In this document: positions 33,256 to 42,125 of the stretch, piece after piece | Layout: the number at the start of each line of letters is the position of its first letter | How positions within the stretch are numbered: the stretch's first letter is position 1 | DNA from: Saccharothrix espanaensis DSM 44229 | GTDB taxonomy: Bacteria; Actinomycetota; Actinomycetes; Mycobacteriales; Pseudonocardiaceae | Assembly (NCBI RefSeq): GCF_000328705.1 | Contig: NC_019673.1 | Span: forward strand, 7,885,501 to 7,949,500 | DNA length: 64,000 nucleotides | Direction: 5' to 3' | The notes under the pieces: generated by a model | Databases searched by the model: none | What the model was told of the DNA's origin: nothing | Seen by the model: only the letters and a program-made list of their open reading frames with translations | Made by a program: the position numbers and the translations under genes

Positions 33256-33960
33256 TCAACGGCCCAGAGCGGCACCTCCGTTCACCGCGATCACCTGGCC
33301 GGTGATGTGGCCGGCCTCCGGCGAGGTCAGGAACGCGACCGCCGCGGCCACGTCCGCCGGCGTCCCCGGACGGCCGTTCGCCGTCTGCGAGACCAGGGTC
33401 TCCCGGCGTTGCGCCGTCATCCGGTCGCCGAAGAACTCGGTGTCCTCCACGTACCCCGGCGACACCACGTTCGCCGTGATGCCGCGCCCGCCCAGGGTGA
33501 ACGCCAACTCCGCCGTCCACGCCTCCACCGCCGCCTTCGCCGCGCCGTAGGCCCCGCCGCCGCGCCGCCCGGCGATCGAGCCGATCGTCACCACCCGGGC
33601 CTGGTCGGCGAACCTCGGCTCCAGCGCCGTCGTCACCAGGACGGCCGTCACCACGTTCGCCTCGTAGTTGGCCAGCCACCGGTCGCGCAGGTCCTCGCCG
33701 TCGACCGCGCCACCGGCGTTGTTCACCAGCACGTCCACTGTGGACGGCAGCTCGGCCAGCGCCGCCTCGACCGCCCGGGGGTCGGCCGCGTCGAAGGCCA
33801 CCGCCCGCGCGCCGACCTCCTCGGCCGCCGACGCCAGCACCTCCGCCCGCCGCCCGGTGATCACCACCTCCAGGCCGCGCGCCACCAACTCGGCCGCGAT
33901 CGCCTTGCCGATCCCGGTGCCGCCACCGGTCACCACCGCTGTCCTCACCGCTGTCGTCAT
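33256..33960 (-). CDS. Short-chain dehydrogenase/reductase (SDR)
   Basis: The 234-residue classical SDR has the cofactor motif TGGGTGIGKA (about 12-21), NNAGG (about 80), the catalytic Ser in IGSIAGRRGGGAY and the YGAAK motif (Tyr and Lys of the active site), then SPGYVEDTEFF. The Arg in VITGRR suggests NADP preference. ATG 33960 overlaps the stop of the metallo-hydrolase gene (ATGA), so the two form one transcript. Relatives are 3-oxoacyl-ACP reductase-like or oxidoreductases of unknown substrate. Confidence 0.9.
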   Translation of the reverse strand: MTTAVRTAVVTGGGTGIGKAIAAELVARGLEVVITGRRAEVLASAAEEVGARAVAFDAADPRAVEAALAELPSTVDVLVNNAGGAVDGEDLRDRWLANYEANVVTAVLVTTALEPRFADQARVVTIGSIAGRRGGGAYGAAKAAVEAWTAELAFTLGGRGITANVVSPGYVEDTEFFGDRMTAQRRETLVSQTANGRPGTPADVAAAVAFLTSPEAGHITGQVIAVNGGAALGR

Positions 33961-35042
33961 GCGAGCGCCTGCCACCATCCGTCGACCGCCGGGGGATCCG
34001 CCACGTCGATCCTCTCGCCCGGCCGCGGCACCGCCAACGGGATCTCCCAGGCCTTCGCCTCCCGCCAGACCCGGTCGACCGGCTCGGCCCAGTCGTGGAA
34101 CGCCAGGTTGAACGTCGCCCAGTGCACCGGGATCAACAGCCCGCCCCGGACGTCGCGGTGCGCCGCCACACCTTCCTCGGGCGTCATGTGGATGTCCGGC
34201 CAGTCCGGCCCGTACGCGCCGATCTGGATCAGCGAGGCGTCGAACGGCCCGTACTCCGCCCCGACCTTCCGATAGCCGTCGAAGTAGCCCGTGTCACCGC
34301 TGTAGTACACGCGGTGCCGCGGACCCACGATCGCCCACGAGGCCCACAGCGTGGTGTCGCGCCGCAGCCCCCGGCCGGAGAAGTGCTGCGCCGGCGAGGC
34401 GACCAGTCGGATGCCGGCCACCTCGTGCGACTCGTCCCAGTCCAGCTCGACGATCCGCTCCTCGGGCACCCGCCACCGGCGCAGGTGCGCGCCGATGCCC
34501 AGCGGCACCACGAAGACCGCGTCGCCCGCGCGGGTCAGCTCCCGCACGGTCGGCAGGTCGAGGTGGTCGTAGTGGTCGTGCGAGATGACCACCGCGTCCA
34601 CCGGGCCGACCTCGGACAGGGCGTGCGGCACCGGGTGCAGCCGCTTGGGCCCGACCGCCCGCGACGGCGAGCAGCGCTCGCTCCACACCGGGTCGAGCAG
34701 GATCCGCGCGCCGTCGATCTCGATCAGCGTGGAGGCGTGCCCGTACCAGGTGATGTGCAGCCCGTCGGCGGTGCCGGCCGGCACCGCGGGCACCAGCGGG
34801 ACCGGCCCGACCGGGTGCCGCCGCTGGCCACCGAACAGCAGCTCCCGCGCCATGTCCCGGGCACCGCCCGGCGGCAGGGTCCGGGTCGGCGCGGCGTTGC
34901 GGAACCTGCCGTCGCGGAACTGCGGGGAGCGCCGGACGCGTTCCCCGCGCGGTGAGCCGCCCAGCGCGACGGGCAGGTCGCGCAACGCCCACGCGACCGC
35001 TCCCGCCGCCACGCCGAGCAGCGCTGCGGTGACCTTCTTCAT
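33957..35042 (-). CDS. Metallo-beta-lactamase-fold hydrolase, NAPE-PLD/RomA-like
   Basis: A 361-residue protein with an N-terminal hydrophobic segment (about 5-22, VTAALLGVAAGAVAWAL) that may anchor or export it. The metal site is SHDHYDHLD (HxHxDH, about residue 155), with further ligands in ASPAQHFSG and YSGDTGYFDG, and VHWATF near the C-terminus. The layout matches the N-acyl-phosphatidylethanolamine phospholipase D-like group (M. tuberculosis Rv0906). Substrate unknown; a phospholipid is plausible. It overlaps the SDR gene and starts at ATG 35042. Confidence 0.87.
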   Translation of the reverse strand: MKKVTAALLGVAAGAVAWALRDLPVALGGSPRGERVRRSPQFRDGRFRNAAPTRTLPPGGARDMARELLFGGQRRHPVGPVPLVPAVPAGTADGLHITWYGHASTLIEIDGARILLDPVWSERCSPSRAVGPKRLHPVPHALSEVGPVDAVVISHDHYDHLDLPTVRELTRAGDAVFVVPLGIGAHLRRWRVPEERIVELDWDESHEVAGIRLVASPAQHFSGRGLRRDTTLWASWAIVGPRHRVYYSGDTGYFDGYRKVGAEYGPFDASLIQIGAYGPDWPDIHMTPEEGVAAHRDVRGGLLIPVHWATFNLAFHDWAEPVDRVWREAKAWEIPLAVPRPGERIDVADPPAVDGWWQALA

Positions 35043-35285
35043 GGCTCCTCCAACGGCCGTCCCGGCCCGGGGGTTCCCGAGGTCGGGAAGATCAACCGGT
35101 CGAGTGACGTTGGCCGGGGACGGCGACCGCGCGGCCGTCGCCTGCCCCGCGGATCGTCCCGGTCATCCTCACCGGAGCCGCCCGAACCGGCCACCGGACC
35201 GTCCACCTGGGACTCTTCCGACGGCACACCTCCCAAGCCGGACTTCGCGCCCACGTGGAATACCGGGACCGGAAGCCCTCACGAC

Positions 35286-35328
35286 GCACGCGGGCCGGAC
35301 ACCCCAGTGGGATGCCCGGCCCGCGTGC
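35286..35328 (-). terminator. Hairpin terminator of pyc
   Basis: GCACGCGGGCCGG (35286-35298) pairs perfectly with CCGGCCCGCGTGC (35316-35328), a 13-bp stem 9 bases beyond the pyc stop. The 17-base loop can form a further CCC/GGG stem. The 243-base stretch between this and the MBL gene holds no convincing gene. Confidence 0.75.
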
Positions 35329-35337
35329 ACGAGAGCG

Positions 35338-38300
35338 CTATTCGAGCACGATCAGCAGGTCGCCGCCTTCCACCTGCTGCACACCGCGCACGGCGAGGCG
35401 CTTGATCCGACCGGCCCTCGGCGCGGTGATCGCGGCCTCCATCTTCATCGCCTCGATGGTCGCCACCGTCTGGCCGGCGTCGACCTCGTCACCCTCCTCG
35501 ACGTTCGGCGTGACGACACCCGCGAACGGCGCGGCCACGTGCCCGGCGTTCGTCCGGTCGGCCTTCTCCGCCACCGGGATCTCGGCCGCGATCGAGCGGT
35601 CGCGCACCTGGATCGGGCGCAACTGGCCGTTGAGCGTCGCCATGACGGTGCGCATGCCGCGCTCGTCGGCCTCGCCGATCGCTTCCAAGCCGATCAGCAG
35701 CCGCACGCCGGGCTCCAAGTCGACCGAGTACTCCTCCCCCGGCCGCAGGCCGTAGAAGAAGTCCTTGCTGCGCAGCACGCTGGTGTCGCCGTACGCGTCC
35801 CGGTGCGCCTCGAACTCCTTGGTCGGCGCGGGGAACAGCAGGCGGTTCAACGTGGCGCGGCGGTTCTCCGCCAGACCCGCGCGGTCCTCGTCGGTCAGCT
35901 CCGCCACGCCCTTCGGCGCGGCCCGGCCCTGCAACGCCTTGCTGCGGAACGGCTCCGGCCAGCCGCCGGGCGGGTCACCCAGCTCGCCGGACAGGAACCC
36001 GACCACCGACGCCGGGATGTCGAACTTGTTCGGCTCCGCCTCGAAGTCCTTGGGCGACACGCCCGCGCCCACCAGGTGCAGCGCCAGGTCGCCGACGACC
36101 TTGGACGACGGGGTCACCTTCACCAGCCGGCCCAGCATCCGGTCGGCCGCGGCGTACATGGCCTCGATCTCCTCGAACTTCTGGCCGAGGCCGAGCGCCA
36201 CCGCCTGGGTGCGCAGGTTCGAGAGCTGACCACCGGGGATCTCGTGGTTGTAGACGCGACCGGTCGGACCGGGGATGCCGGACTCGAACGGCGCGTACAC
36301 CTTGCGCACGGCCTCCCAGTACGGCTCGATGTCGCACACCGCCTGGAGGTCCAAGCCGGTCTCGTTCTCGGTGTAGTCCGTGGCCGCCACGATCGCCGAC
36401 AGCGGCGGCTGCGACGTCGTGCCCGCCATCGACGCCGCAGCGCCGTCCACGGCGTCCACACCGGCCTGGATGGCCGCCAGGTACGTCGCCAGCTGACCGC
36501 CCGCCGTGTCGTGCGTGTGCAGGTGCACGGGGAGGTCGAACTCCTTGCGCAACGCGGTGACCAGCCGTGCGGCGGCCGGCGGGCGCAGCAGACCCGCCAT
36601 GTCCTTCACGGCCAGCACGTGCGCACCCGCGCCGACGATCTGCTCCGCCAGCTTCAGGTAGTAGTCCAGCGTGTACAGGCGCTCGTCCGGGTTCGACAGG
36701 TCGGCCGTGTAGCACAGCGCCACCTCGGCGACGGCCGTCCCGGTCTCCCGCACGGCCTCGATCGCCGGACGCATCTGCTCCACGTCGTTGAGGGCGTCGA
36801 AGATGCGGAAGATGTCGATGCCGGTCTTGGTCGCCTCTTCGACGAACGCGTTGGTCACGGCTTCCGGGTACGGCGTGTAGCCCACCGTGTTACGGCCGCG
36901 CAGCAGCATCTGGAGCGTGATGTTGGGTACGGCCTCCCGCAGCGCGGCGAGACGCTCCCACGGGTCTTCGGCGAGGAACCGCAACGCCACGTCGTAGGTC
37001 GCACCGCCCCACGCCTCAAGGGACAGCAGCTGCGGCGTAAGGCGCGCCACGTACGGCGCTACGGCGAGCAGGTCCTTGGTGCGTACTCGTGTCGCCAACA
37101 GCGACTGGTGCGCGTCACGGAACGTCGTGTCGGTGACGCCGAGCACCTTCGACTCGCGCAGCCAGCGCGCGAAACCCTCCGGACCCAGCTCGGTGAGCTT
37201 CTGCTTGGAACCCGCCGGCGGCTCGACCGACAGGTCGACCGGAGGCAGCTTGTCCTTGGGGTCCACGGCGGCCGGGCGCGCGCCGTTGGGCAGGTTCACC
37301 GTGACGTCCGCGAGGTAGGTCAGCAGCCGCGTGCCGCGGTCGGCGGAGTGCCGTGCGGTCAACAGGTGCGGGCGCTTCTCGATGAACGACGTGGTGACGC
37401 GGCCCTCGTAGAAGTCCTCGTCGTCCAGGACCGCCTGGAGGAACGGGATGTTCGTGGACACGCCGCGGATGCGGAACTCGGCGACCGCGCGACGGGCCCG
37501 TGCCACGGCGGCGGAGAACGTGCGGCCGCGGCAGGTGAGCTTCACCAGCATGGAGTCGAAGTGCGCGCCGATCGCGGTGCCCGCGCCGGTCGTGCCGCCG
37601 TCGAGCCGGATGCCCGAGCCGCCCGGCGAGCGGTAGGCGCTGATCATGCCGGTGTCGGGGCGGAAGCCGTTGGCCGGGTCCTCGGTGGTGATGCGGCACT
37701 GGAGGGCCGCGCCGCGCAGGTGCACGGTGTCCTGGCTCAGGCCCAGGTCGTCGAGGGACTCGCCGGAGGCGATGCGCATCTGCGACTGCACCAGGTCGAC
37801 GTCGGTGACCTCTTCGGTGACCGTGTGCTCCACCTGGATGCGCGGGTTCATCTCGATGAAAACGTAGTTGCCGCGCGGGTCTAGCAGGAACTCGACGGTG
37901 CCCGCGTTGCGGTAGCCGATGTGCCGGGCGAACTTCACCGCGTCGGCGCACATGCGGTCCCGCAGCGCGGGGTCGAGGTTCGGGGCGGGCGCGATCTCGA
38001 TGACCTTCTGGTGCCGGCGCTGCACCGAGCAGTCCCGCTCGAACAGGTGGATGACGTTGCCCTCGCCGTCGGCGAGGATCTGCACCTCGATGTGGCGGGG
38101 CTCCACCACGGCCTGCTCCAGGAACACGGTCGGGTCGCCGAACGCCGACTCGGCCTCGCGGGAGGCCGCCTCCAGCGCCTCGCGCAGCCCGGCGGGCTCG
38201 TCGACCTTGCGCATGCCGCGACCACCGCCACCGGCGACGGCCTTCACGAACACCGGGAAGTCGATGTCCTTGGCGGCTTCGAGCAGGTCTCCGACGTCGC

Positions 38301-38715
38301 TGGACGGCGCGCTGGACCGGAGCACCGGCAGCCCGGCCTCGCGGGCGGCGGCGATGGCGCGCGCCTTGTTGCCGGTCAGCTCCAGCACGTCCGAGGGCGG
38401 GCCGACGAACGTGATCCCGGCCTCGGCGCAGGCCTTGGCCAGTTCGGGGTTCTCCGACAGGAAACCGTAGCCGGGGTAGACCGCGTCCGCGCCGGCTTTG
38501 AGGGCCGCCTGCACGATGCCGTCCACGGAGAGGTACGCGCGCACGGGGTGACCGGCCTCGCCGATCTCGTAGGACTCGTCGGCCTTCAGCCGGTGCAGTG
38601 AATTGCGGTCCTCGTGGGGGAAGACGGCAACCGTACCGGCGCCCAGCTCGTAGGCAGCGCGAAAAGCCCGGATCGCGATCTCGCCGCGGTTGGCGACAAG
38701 AACCTTGCGGAACAT
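35338..38715 (-). CDS. pyc: Pyruvate carboxylase
   Basis: The 1125-residue enzyme makes oxaloacetate from pyruvate and bicarbonate. Domains in order: biotin carboxylase (about 1-450, with KAVAGGGGRGMRKV ATP grasp and NPRIQVEHTVTEEVT), carboxyltransferase (about 530-810, DTTFRDAHQSLLATR, with VKDMAG and HTHDT metal-binding motifs), allosteric linker, and biotinyl domain with EAMKMEA, Lys1091 being the biotin site. ATG 38715 has GGGAGG upstream. In M. tuberculosis pca lies directly upstream of rsmD. A GCACG/CGTGC dyad (38754-38767) sits over a possible -10 TAACGT. Confidence 0.97.
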   Translation of the reverse strand: MFRKVLVANRGEIAIRAFRAAYELGAGTVAVFPHEDRNSLHRLKADESYEIGEAGHPVRAYLSVDGIVQAALKAGADAVYPGYGFLSENPELAKACAEAGITFVGPPSDVLELTGNKARAIAAAREAGLPVLRSSAPSSDVGDLLEAAKDIDFPVFVKAVAGGGGRGMRKVDEPAGLREALEAASREAESAFGDPTVFLEQAVVEPRHIEVQILADGEGNVIHLFERDCSVQRRHQKVIEIAPAPNLDPALRDRMCADAVKFARHIGYRNAGTVEFLLDPRGNYVFIEMNPRIQVEHTVTEEVTDVDLVQSQMRIASGESLDDLGLSQDTVHLRGAALQCRITTEDPANGFRPDTGMISAYRSPGGSGIRLDGGTTGAGTAIGAHFDSMLVKLTCRGRTFSAAVARARRAVAEFRIRGVSTNIPFLQAVLDDEDFYEGRVTTSFIEKRPHLLTARHSADRGTRLLTYLADVTVNLPNGARPAAVDPKDKLPPVDLSVEPPAGSKQKLTELGPEGFARWLRESKVLGVTDTTFRDAHQSLLATRVRTKDLLAVAPYVARLTPQLLSLEAWGGATYDVALRFLAEDPWERLAALREAVPNITLQMLLRGRNTVGYTPYPEAVTNAFVEEATKTGIDIFRIFDALNDVEQMRPAIEAVRETGTAVAEVALCYTADLSNPDERLYTLDYYLKLAEQIVGAGAHVLAVKDMAGLLRPPAAARLVTALRKEFDLPVHLHTHDTAGGQLATYLAAIQAGVDAVDGAAASMAGTTSQPPLSAIVAATDYTENETGLDLQAVCDIEPYWEAVRKVYAPFESGIPGPTGRVYNHEIPGGQLSNLRTQAVALGLGQKFEEIEAMYAAADRMLGRLVKVTPSSKVVGDLALHLVGAGVSPKDFEAEPNKFDIPASVVGFLSGELGDPPGGWPEPFRSKALQGRAAPKGVAELTDEDRAGLAENRRATLNRLLFPAPTKEFEAHRDAYGDTSVLRSKDFFYGLRPGEEYSVDLEPGVRLLIGLEAIGEADERGMRTVMATLNGQLRPIQVRDRSIAAEIPVAEKADRTNAGHVAAPFAGVVTPNVEEGDEVDAGQTVATIEAMKMEAAITAPRAGRIKRLAVRGVQQVEGGDLLIVLE

Positions 38716-38968
38716 TCGGCGTTCCCTCCCAGGTCACTCGGCGGTCAATCAAGGCACGTTACCGTGCGTGTCCCGCCCCTCGGGAGTTCCATCTCACGTG
38801 ACGGACGTCATCGTGATCGTTCACTCACCCGGTCAAGGGCGGTCCGACCTGGGGCGCGGCCCGTGGATTGTCCCCTGCGCGCCGGCTCGGCGCAGCCCCC
38901 TGACGGCGGGCTCACATTTCCGGCGGGGGCGGCCGGGAGTCGGCACCGGCGTTCACCCGAAAGTGATC

Positions 38969-38998
38969 TTGCGGGCGATCGAACGCGTGTTCGATACT
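38969..38998 (+). promoter_or_regulatory. LexA SOS box overlapping a promoter
   Basis: TCGAAC (38979-38984) and GTTCGA (38989-38994) with a 4-base spacer exactly match the actinobacterial LexA consensus TCGAAC-N4-GTTCGA; symmetry extends one further A/T pair on each side. A -35-like TTGCGG (38969-38974) and -10 GATACT (38993-38998), 18 bases apart, flank and overlap it, so LexA would repress. The remainder of the 338-base stretch 38716-39053 contains the pyc promoter region. Confidence 0.75.
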
Positions 38999-39053
38999 TG
39001 ACGGGCACGACCCACTGCCGCCAACCACCCGAACCGACCGAGAGGAGATGTGC

Positions 39054-39377
39054 ATGACAGAGAGAGCCGGCGCGGCGGAATCGCCCTCGAACGCCCCGAG
39101 GTCCGATCCCAGCCGACAGAGCCACCCATCGGGCCAGGTGCCCGAACCCCACGGCGAGTGGGCGCGCCGTCGCGCTTCCGACCGGTCAGGGCGTACCGAC
39201 CGGAGGCGCGGCGCAACACCCCGCACACCGATCACCCGACTCCGCACCGACCACCTCACCGTTTCCCGGTTCTCCGGACTCCGGACCCCAGGTTCACCGG
39301 TGGCGGACCTGGGTTCCGTCCGGCACCGCCGGAGTCCGCTCCACCGATTCCCGCTCGGCCACTCCGCCAACCGTTAG
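39054..39377 (+). CDS. Small Arg-rich ORF under a consensus SOS box (unknown)
   Basis: The 107-residue product has no recognised domain. It is hydrophilic, rich in Arg, Ser, Pro and Gly, and probably disordered. The gene start is well supported: AGAGGAG (39041-39047) lies 6 bases before ATG 39054 and a promoter with LexA box lies about 50 bases upstream. Against it, third-position G+C (about 80 percent) is lower than in neighbouring genes. The ORF may encode a DNA-damage-induced protein such as a division inhibitor, or be the leader of a damage-induced RNA; the sequence alone does not decide. Confidence 0.5.
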   Translation: MTERAGAAESPSNAPRSDPSRQSHPSGQVPEPHGEWARRRASDRSGRTDRRRGATPRTPITRLRTDHLTVSRFSGLRTPGSPVADLGSVRHRRSPLHRFPLGHSANR

Positions 39378-39600
39378 CTCGGCCACTGCACGGATGGCGA
39401 ACGGGCGTCGGCGGGCGATCGATCCCGGCTGACGAGGCGGCCGACCGGACCATCGCCGACGGGCACAACACCGCAGGTCCGAGGACTCCTCACAATCGGG
39501 TGGCCATATCGTCGCCGTGAGCGGACAATCACCGAGCCGTTACAGTGCGTTCGCTGCATCGGGTGACGGACCGTGTCGACTTCTCGGTAGGGTTGGACAT

Positions 39601-40989
39601 ATGGCCGGGGCTGAAGGGACAGGGCAGCCTGCTGCCCGTACCCACTTCGATGTTGTTCTGCGCGGGTACAACCAAAAACAGGTCAACGAGCGCGTGACCC
39701 GTCTCCAGTTCGACCTCAACAACTCCAACAGATCACGCGACGCCGCGGCAGCCCAGGTCGCCGAACTCTCCAAGCTCCTCAGCACCACCCGGGCCGAGCT
39801 CGACAAGGTCAAGGCCCAGCTCGGCAACCTGGCCTCCAGCCCGGTCAGCGCGTCGAACGTCACCGAGCGGGTGCGCGTGATGATGACGTTGGCCGAGGAG
39901 GAGATCGCCGACATCCGCAAGGGCGCGGTCGACCAGGCCAACGCGACCCGTGCGGAGGCCGAGCGGTTCGCCGCCGAGGGCCGGGCGATGCACCAGCGGG
40001 CCATGAGCGACCTCGAAGAGCGCCGCAAGCAGCTCGAGGCGGGCTTCCAGAAGCGGGCGGCCGACCTGGAGAAGCAGTACCAGGACCGCCGGGCCGAGCT
40101 GGAGCGCTCGCACGAGGAGCTCCGGACCAAGCTGACCGCCGAGCACGAGACGCTGCTCGCCGAGACGCGGGCCGACCGCGAGCGGGTGACGGCCGAGTTC
40201 GAGGCCAAGAGCACGGCGCTGGACGAGCGCCGGGTCGAACTGGACGCCAAGTACAAGGGCTACCACGACGAGCTCGACAAGGAGTACGACGAGCTGCGCA
40301 CCACGCTCCGCAAGGAGCACGAGGGGCACGTCGTGGAGGCCAAAGCCGAGGCCGCCCGGCTGCTGGAGGTGGCGCGGGCCGAGGTCGGCGCGCTGCGCGC
40401 CGAGTCGGACAAGCAGATCGCCGAACTGGAGTCGGAGGCGCTGGCCAAGGCCGAGAAGGCCGTCGCCGACGCCAACGGCTACGCGGAGAAGACCACGTCC
40501 GACGCCGACGCCCAGGCCGCGAAGACCCTCGCCGAGGCCACAGCCCAGGCCGACCGGACGGTCACCGAGGCGAACGCGCACGCCGAGAAGACGATCGCCG
40601 ACGCGAACAGCCAGGCGGAGAAGTCCGTCACCGAGGCCACCAGCCTGGCCGAGAAGACGGTCGCGGACGCCAACGCGCTCGCCGAGAAGACGGTCAGCGA
40701 GGCGGCGGCCAAGGCGGAGAAGACGATCACCGATGCCGACACGCACGCCGACCGCCGCATCACGGCCGCCGACCAGAAGCTGACGGAGCTGCACACCGTG
40801 CACAAGGCGCTGGCCGAGCAGTTCGCGGCTGCCCAGGACGCGGTCTCCAAGGCTGTGGCGACCCTGCTGCCGTTGGACGCCGAGAACGACGCCGACGAGT
40901 CGTCGGCGCAGTCGTCCGAGGCCGGCTCCCGCTCCGGCGCGGACAGCGAAGAACCCACCACCCAGCTACCGGTCCCCCGCACTGACTGA
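39601..40989 (+). CDS. DivIVA-domain coiled-coil scaffold with ten hendecad repeats
   Basis: A 462-residue protein. A DivIVA-like N-terminal segment (about 15-45, HFDVVLRGYNQKQVNERVTRL) is followed by heptad coiled coil (45-270) and, at 284-393, ten 11-residue repeats of type AEKTVADANAL, encoded by 33-bp units at 40450-40779. The C-terminus is acidic and Ser-rich. Actinobacterial relatives (Wag31, Scy, FilP) organise polar growth and the cytoskeleton. ATG 39601 is chosen because the conserved domain follows soon after; a GTG at 39517 would add 28 unconserved residues. Spacer 39378-39600 holds no other recognised element. Confidence 0.87.
   Translation: MAGAEGTGQPAARTHFDVVLRGYNQKQVNERVTRLQFDLNNSNRSRDAAAAQVAELSKLLSTTRAELDKVKAQLGNLASSPVSASNVTERVRVMMTLAEEEIADIRKGAVDQANATRAEAERFAAEGRAMHQRAMSDLEERRKQLEAGFQKRAADLEKQYQDRRAELERSHEELRTKLTAEHETLLAETRADRERVTAEFEAKSTALDERRVELDAKYKGYHDELDKEYDELRTTLRKEHEGHVVEAKAEAARLLEVARAEVGALRAESDKQIAELESEALAKAEKAVADANGYAEKTTSDADAQAAKTLAEATAQADRTVTEANAHAEKTIADANSQAEKSVTEATSLAEKTVADANALAEKTVSEAAAKAEKTITDADTHADRRITAADQKLTELHTVHKALAEQFAAAQDAVSKAVATLLPLDAENDADESSAQSSEAGSRSGADSEEPTTQLPVPRTD
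40450..40779 (+). repeat. Ten 33-bp coding repeats (hendecads)
   Basis: Residues 284-393 of the scaffold protein are ten units of 11 residues with Ala-Glu/Asp-Lys/Arg-Thr at the start of most units. The period is exact, with no insertion. Confidence 0.85.
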
Positions 40990-41186
40990 CCGCTTCACCG
41001 ACCGACCCTGCGCCGGGCGCACCTGAGCCCGACCGACCCCTGTCCCGGCGGTAGGTGGCCGGTCTGCGTTCGTGGGCGTGACAGCCGGCGTCGCCGTGGC
41101 GCGGGGCGGTGGACAGCGCCTCGCCGGTGGGTGCCGGCGTACGGCGGTCCGGCGCGCCGGGCGTGAACTTGGTTGGCGGGGGTGCG

Positions 41187-41216
41187 GGTTGCCGGTGCCG
41201 GTTGCCGGTGCCGGTT
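41187..41216. repeat. Tandem 13-bp repeat next to the lipoprotein gene
   Basis: GGTTGCCGGTGCC occurs at 41187-41199 and 41200-41212, followed by the start of a third copy. It lies 8 bases before the stop of the convergent lipoprotein gene. Nothing else is recognised in 40990-41223. Confidence 0.5.
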
Positions 41217-41223
41217 GTCTGGG

Positions 41224-42051
41224 TTACTTCGGGAGTTGGTCGGCGGGGACGACCTCGGCGGGGGCGGGGGTCGGGAAGTCGAACGGTTGGCCCCACTCGG
41301 TGAAGCGGGTGGTCGACTGCTTGACGACCTTGCCGTCCAGTTCGAAGCGGTACTCCGCCTTCTGGGGTGCGCCGGTGTCGTCCACCCACACCACGGCCCG
41401 GATGGTGATGCCGAACTCGGCCAGCTGGGTGTGCTGGAGCTGAATGTCCGGGTTCTCGATGACCTTCGCCATCTTCATCGGGTCGACCACGAGGTCGTAG
41501 CGGGTGGTCGGGGTGCCGTCGAGCTGCTCGGCGGCGCGGTTGACGATCAGGGCCGCGCGGGGCTGCACGTAGTCGAGTTCCGCGCCGACCGTCGCGCCCG
41601 GTCCGAAGCCGCGCAGGAGGGCGTCGACGTCGCCGCTGTTCTGGCGGGTGTAGAAGCCCCACTTCTTGCCCTCGGGCATGGGGGCGCCGTCGACGTGCAC
41701 GTAGAGGCCGTCGCGGGTCATGACCATGTCCATCTTGCGGTTCTGGCCGCCGGTGGCCATCTGCATGGCCATCGAGCCGGTGATGCCGTCCGGGTCTTGG
41801 CGGAGGGTGCCGTCGATGGTGTTGCGCACCTCGGTGGCGTTGCCGTCGGTGGCGAAGCCCTCGGTGTGGAAGCGGGCGGTCTTGAGTTCGGTGCGGCGTT
41901 GGTCGAGGCGTTCCGCCAAGACGGCCACATCGCCCTTGGGCGGTGAGCTCGGCGGCGGGGTCGTCGTGCTCTCGCCGGGCCCGGACGAGCAGGCGGCCGG
42001 CGCGGACAGGACCAGTGCGGTCGAGGTCAGGGCGAGCAGCAGGCGGCGCAC
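41224..42051 (-). CDS. Lipoprotein, LppX/LprG-like
   Basis: A 275-residue exported lipoprotein. The signal peptide (about 1-20) ends in a lipobox APAAC with the lipidated Cys at about residue 21, followed by a Ser/Thr/Pro-rich linker. The mature domain shows TARFHTEGFATDG...DGTLRQDPDG...MQMATGG and MVMTRDGLYVHVDG, the half-barrel pattern of the LppX_LprAFG and related LolA-like families that carry lipids to the envelope. GTG 42051 begins MRRLLLALTS. The family assignment is from pattern, not alignment, and could be another LolA-type group. Confidence 0.75.
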   Translation of the reverse strand: MRRLLLALTSTALVLSAPAACSSGPGESTTTPPPSSPPKGDVAVLAERLDQRRTELKTARFHTEGFATDGNATEVRNTIDGTLRQDPDGITGSMAMQMATGGQNRKMDMVMTRDGLYVHVDGAPMPEGKKWGFYTRQNSGDVDALLRGFGPGATVGAELDYVQPRAALIVNRAAEQLDGTPTTRYDLVVDPMKMAKVIENPDIQLQHTQLAEFGITIRAVVWVDDTGAPQKAEYRFELDGKVVKQSTTRFTEWGQPFDFPTPAPAEVVPADQLPK

Positions 42052-42125
42052 AGTTCGGCGACGATACCCCAGCCGGTCGGCCCGGCCGCCGGTCAGCCCG
42101 GCCGGAGGACGAGTCCGGCGGGGCG

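Noticed and set aside
35039-35254. 71-codon ORF upstream of and overlapping the MBL-fold gene
   Set aside because: Low-complexity Arg/Pro/Gly sequence, no ribosome binding site, no domain; weak evidence.
38912-39370. 152-codon minus-strand ORF in the pyc upstream region
   Set aside because: Overlaps the SOS promoter and the better-signalled plus-strand ORF; composition is Arg/Ser-rich shadow type with no start signals.
39517-39600. GTG 39517 as start of the DivIVA-like gene
   Set aside because: It would add 28 residues lacking similarity to the DivIVA region; ATG 39601 is followed closely by the conserved HFDVVLRGY segment.
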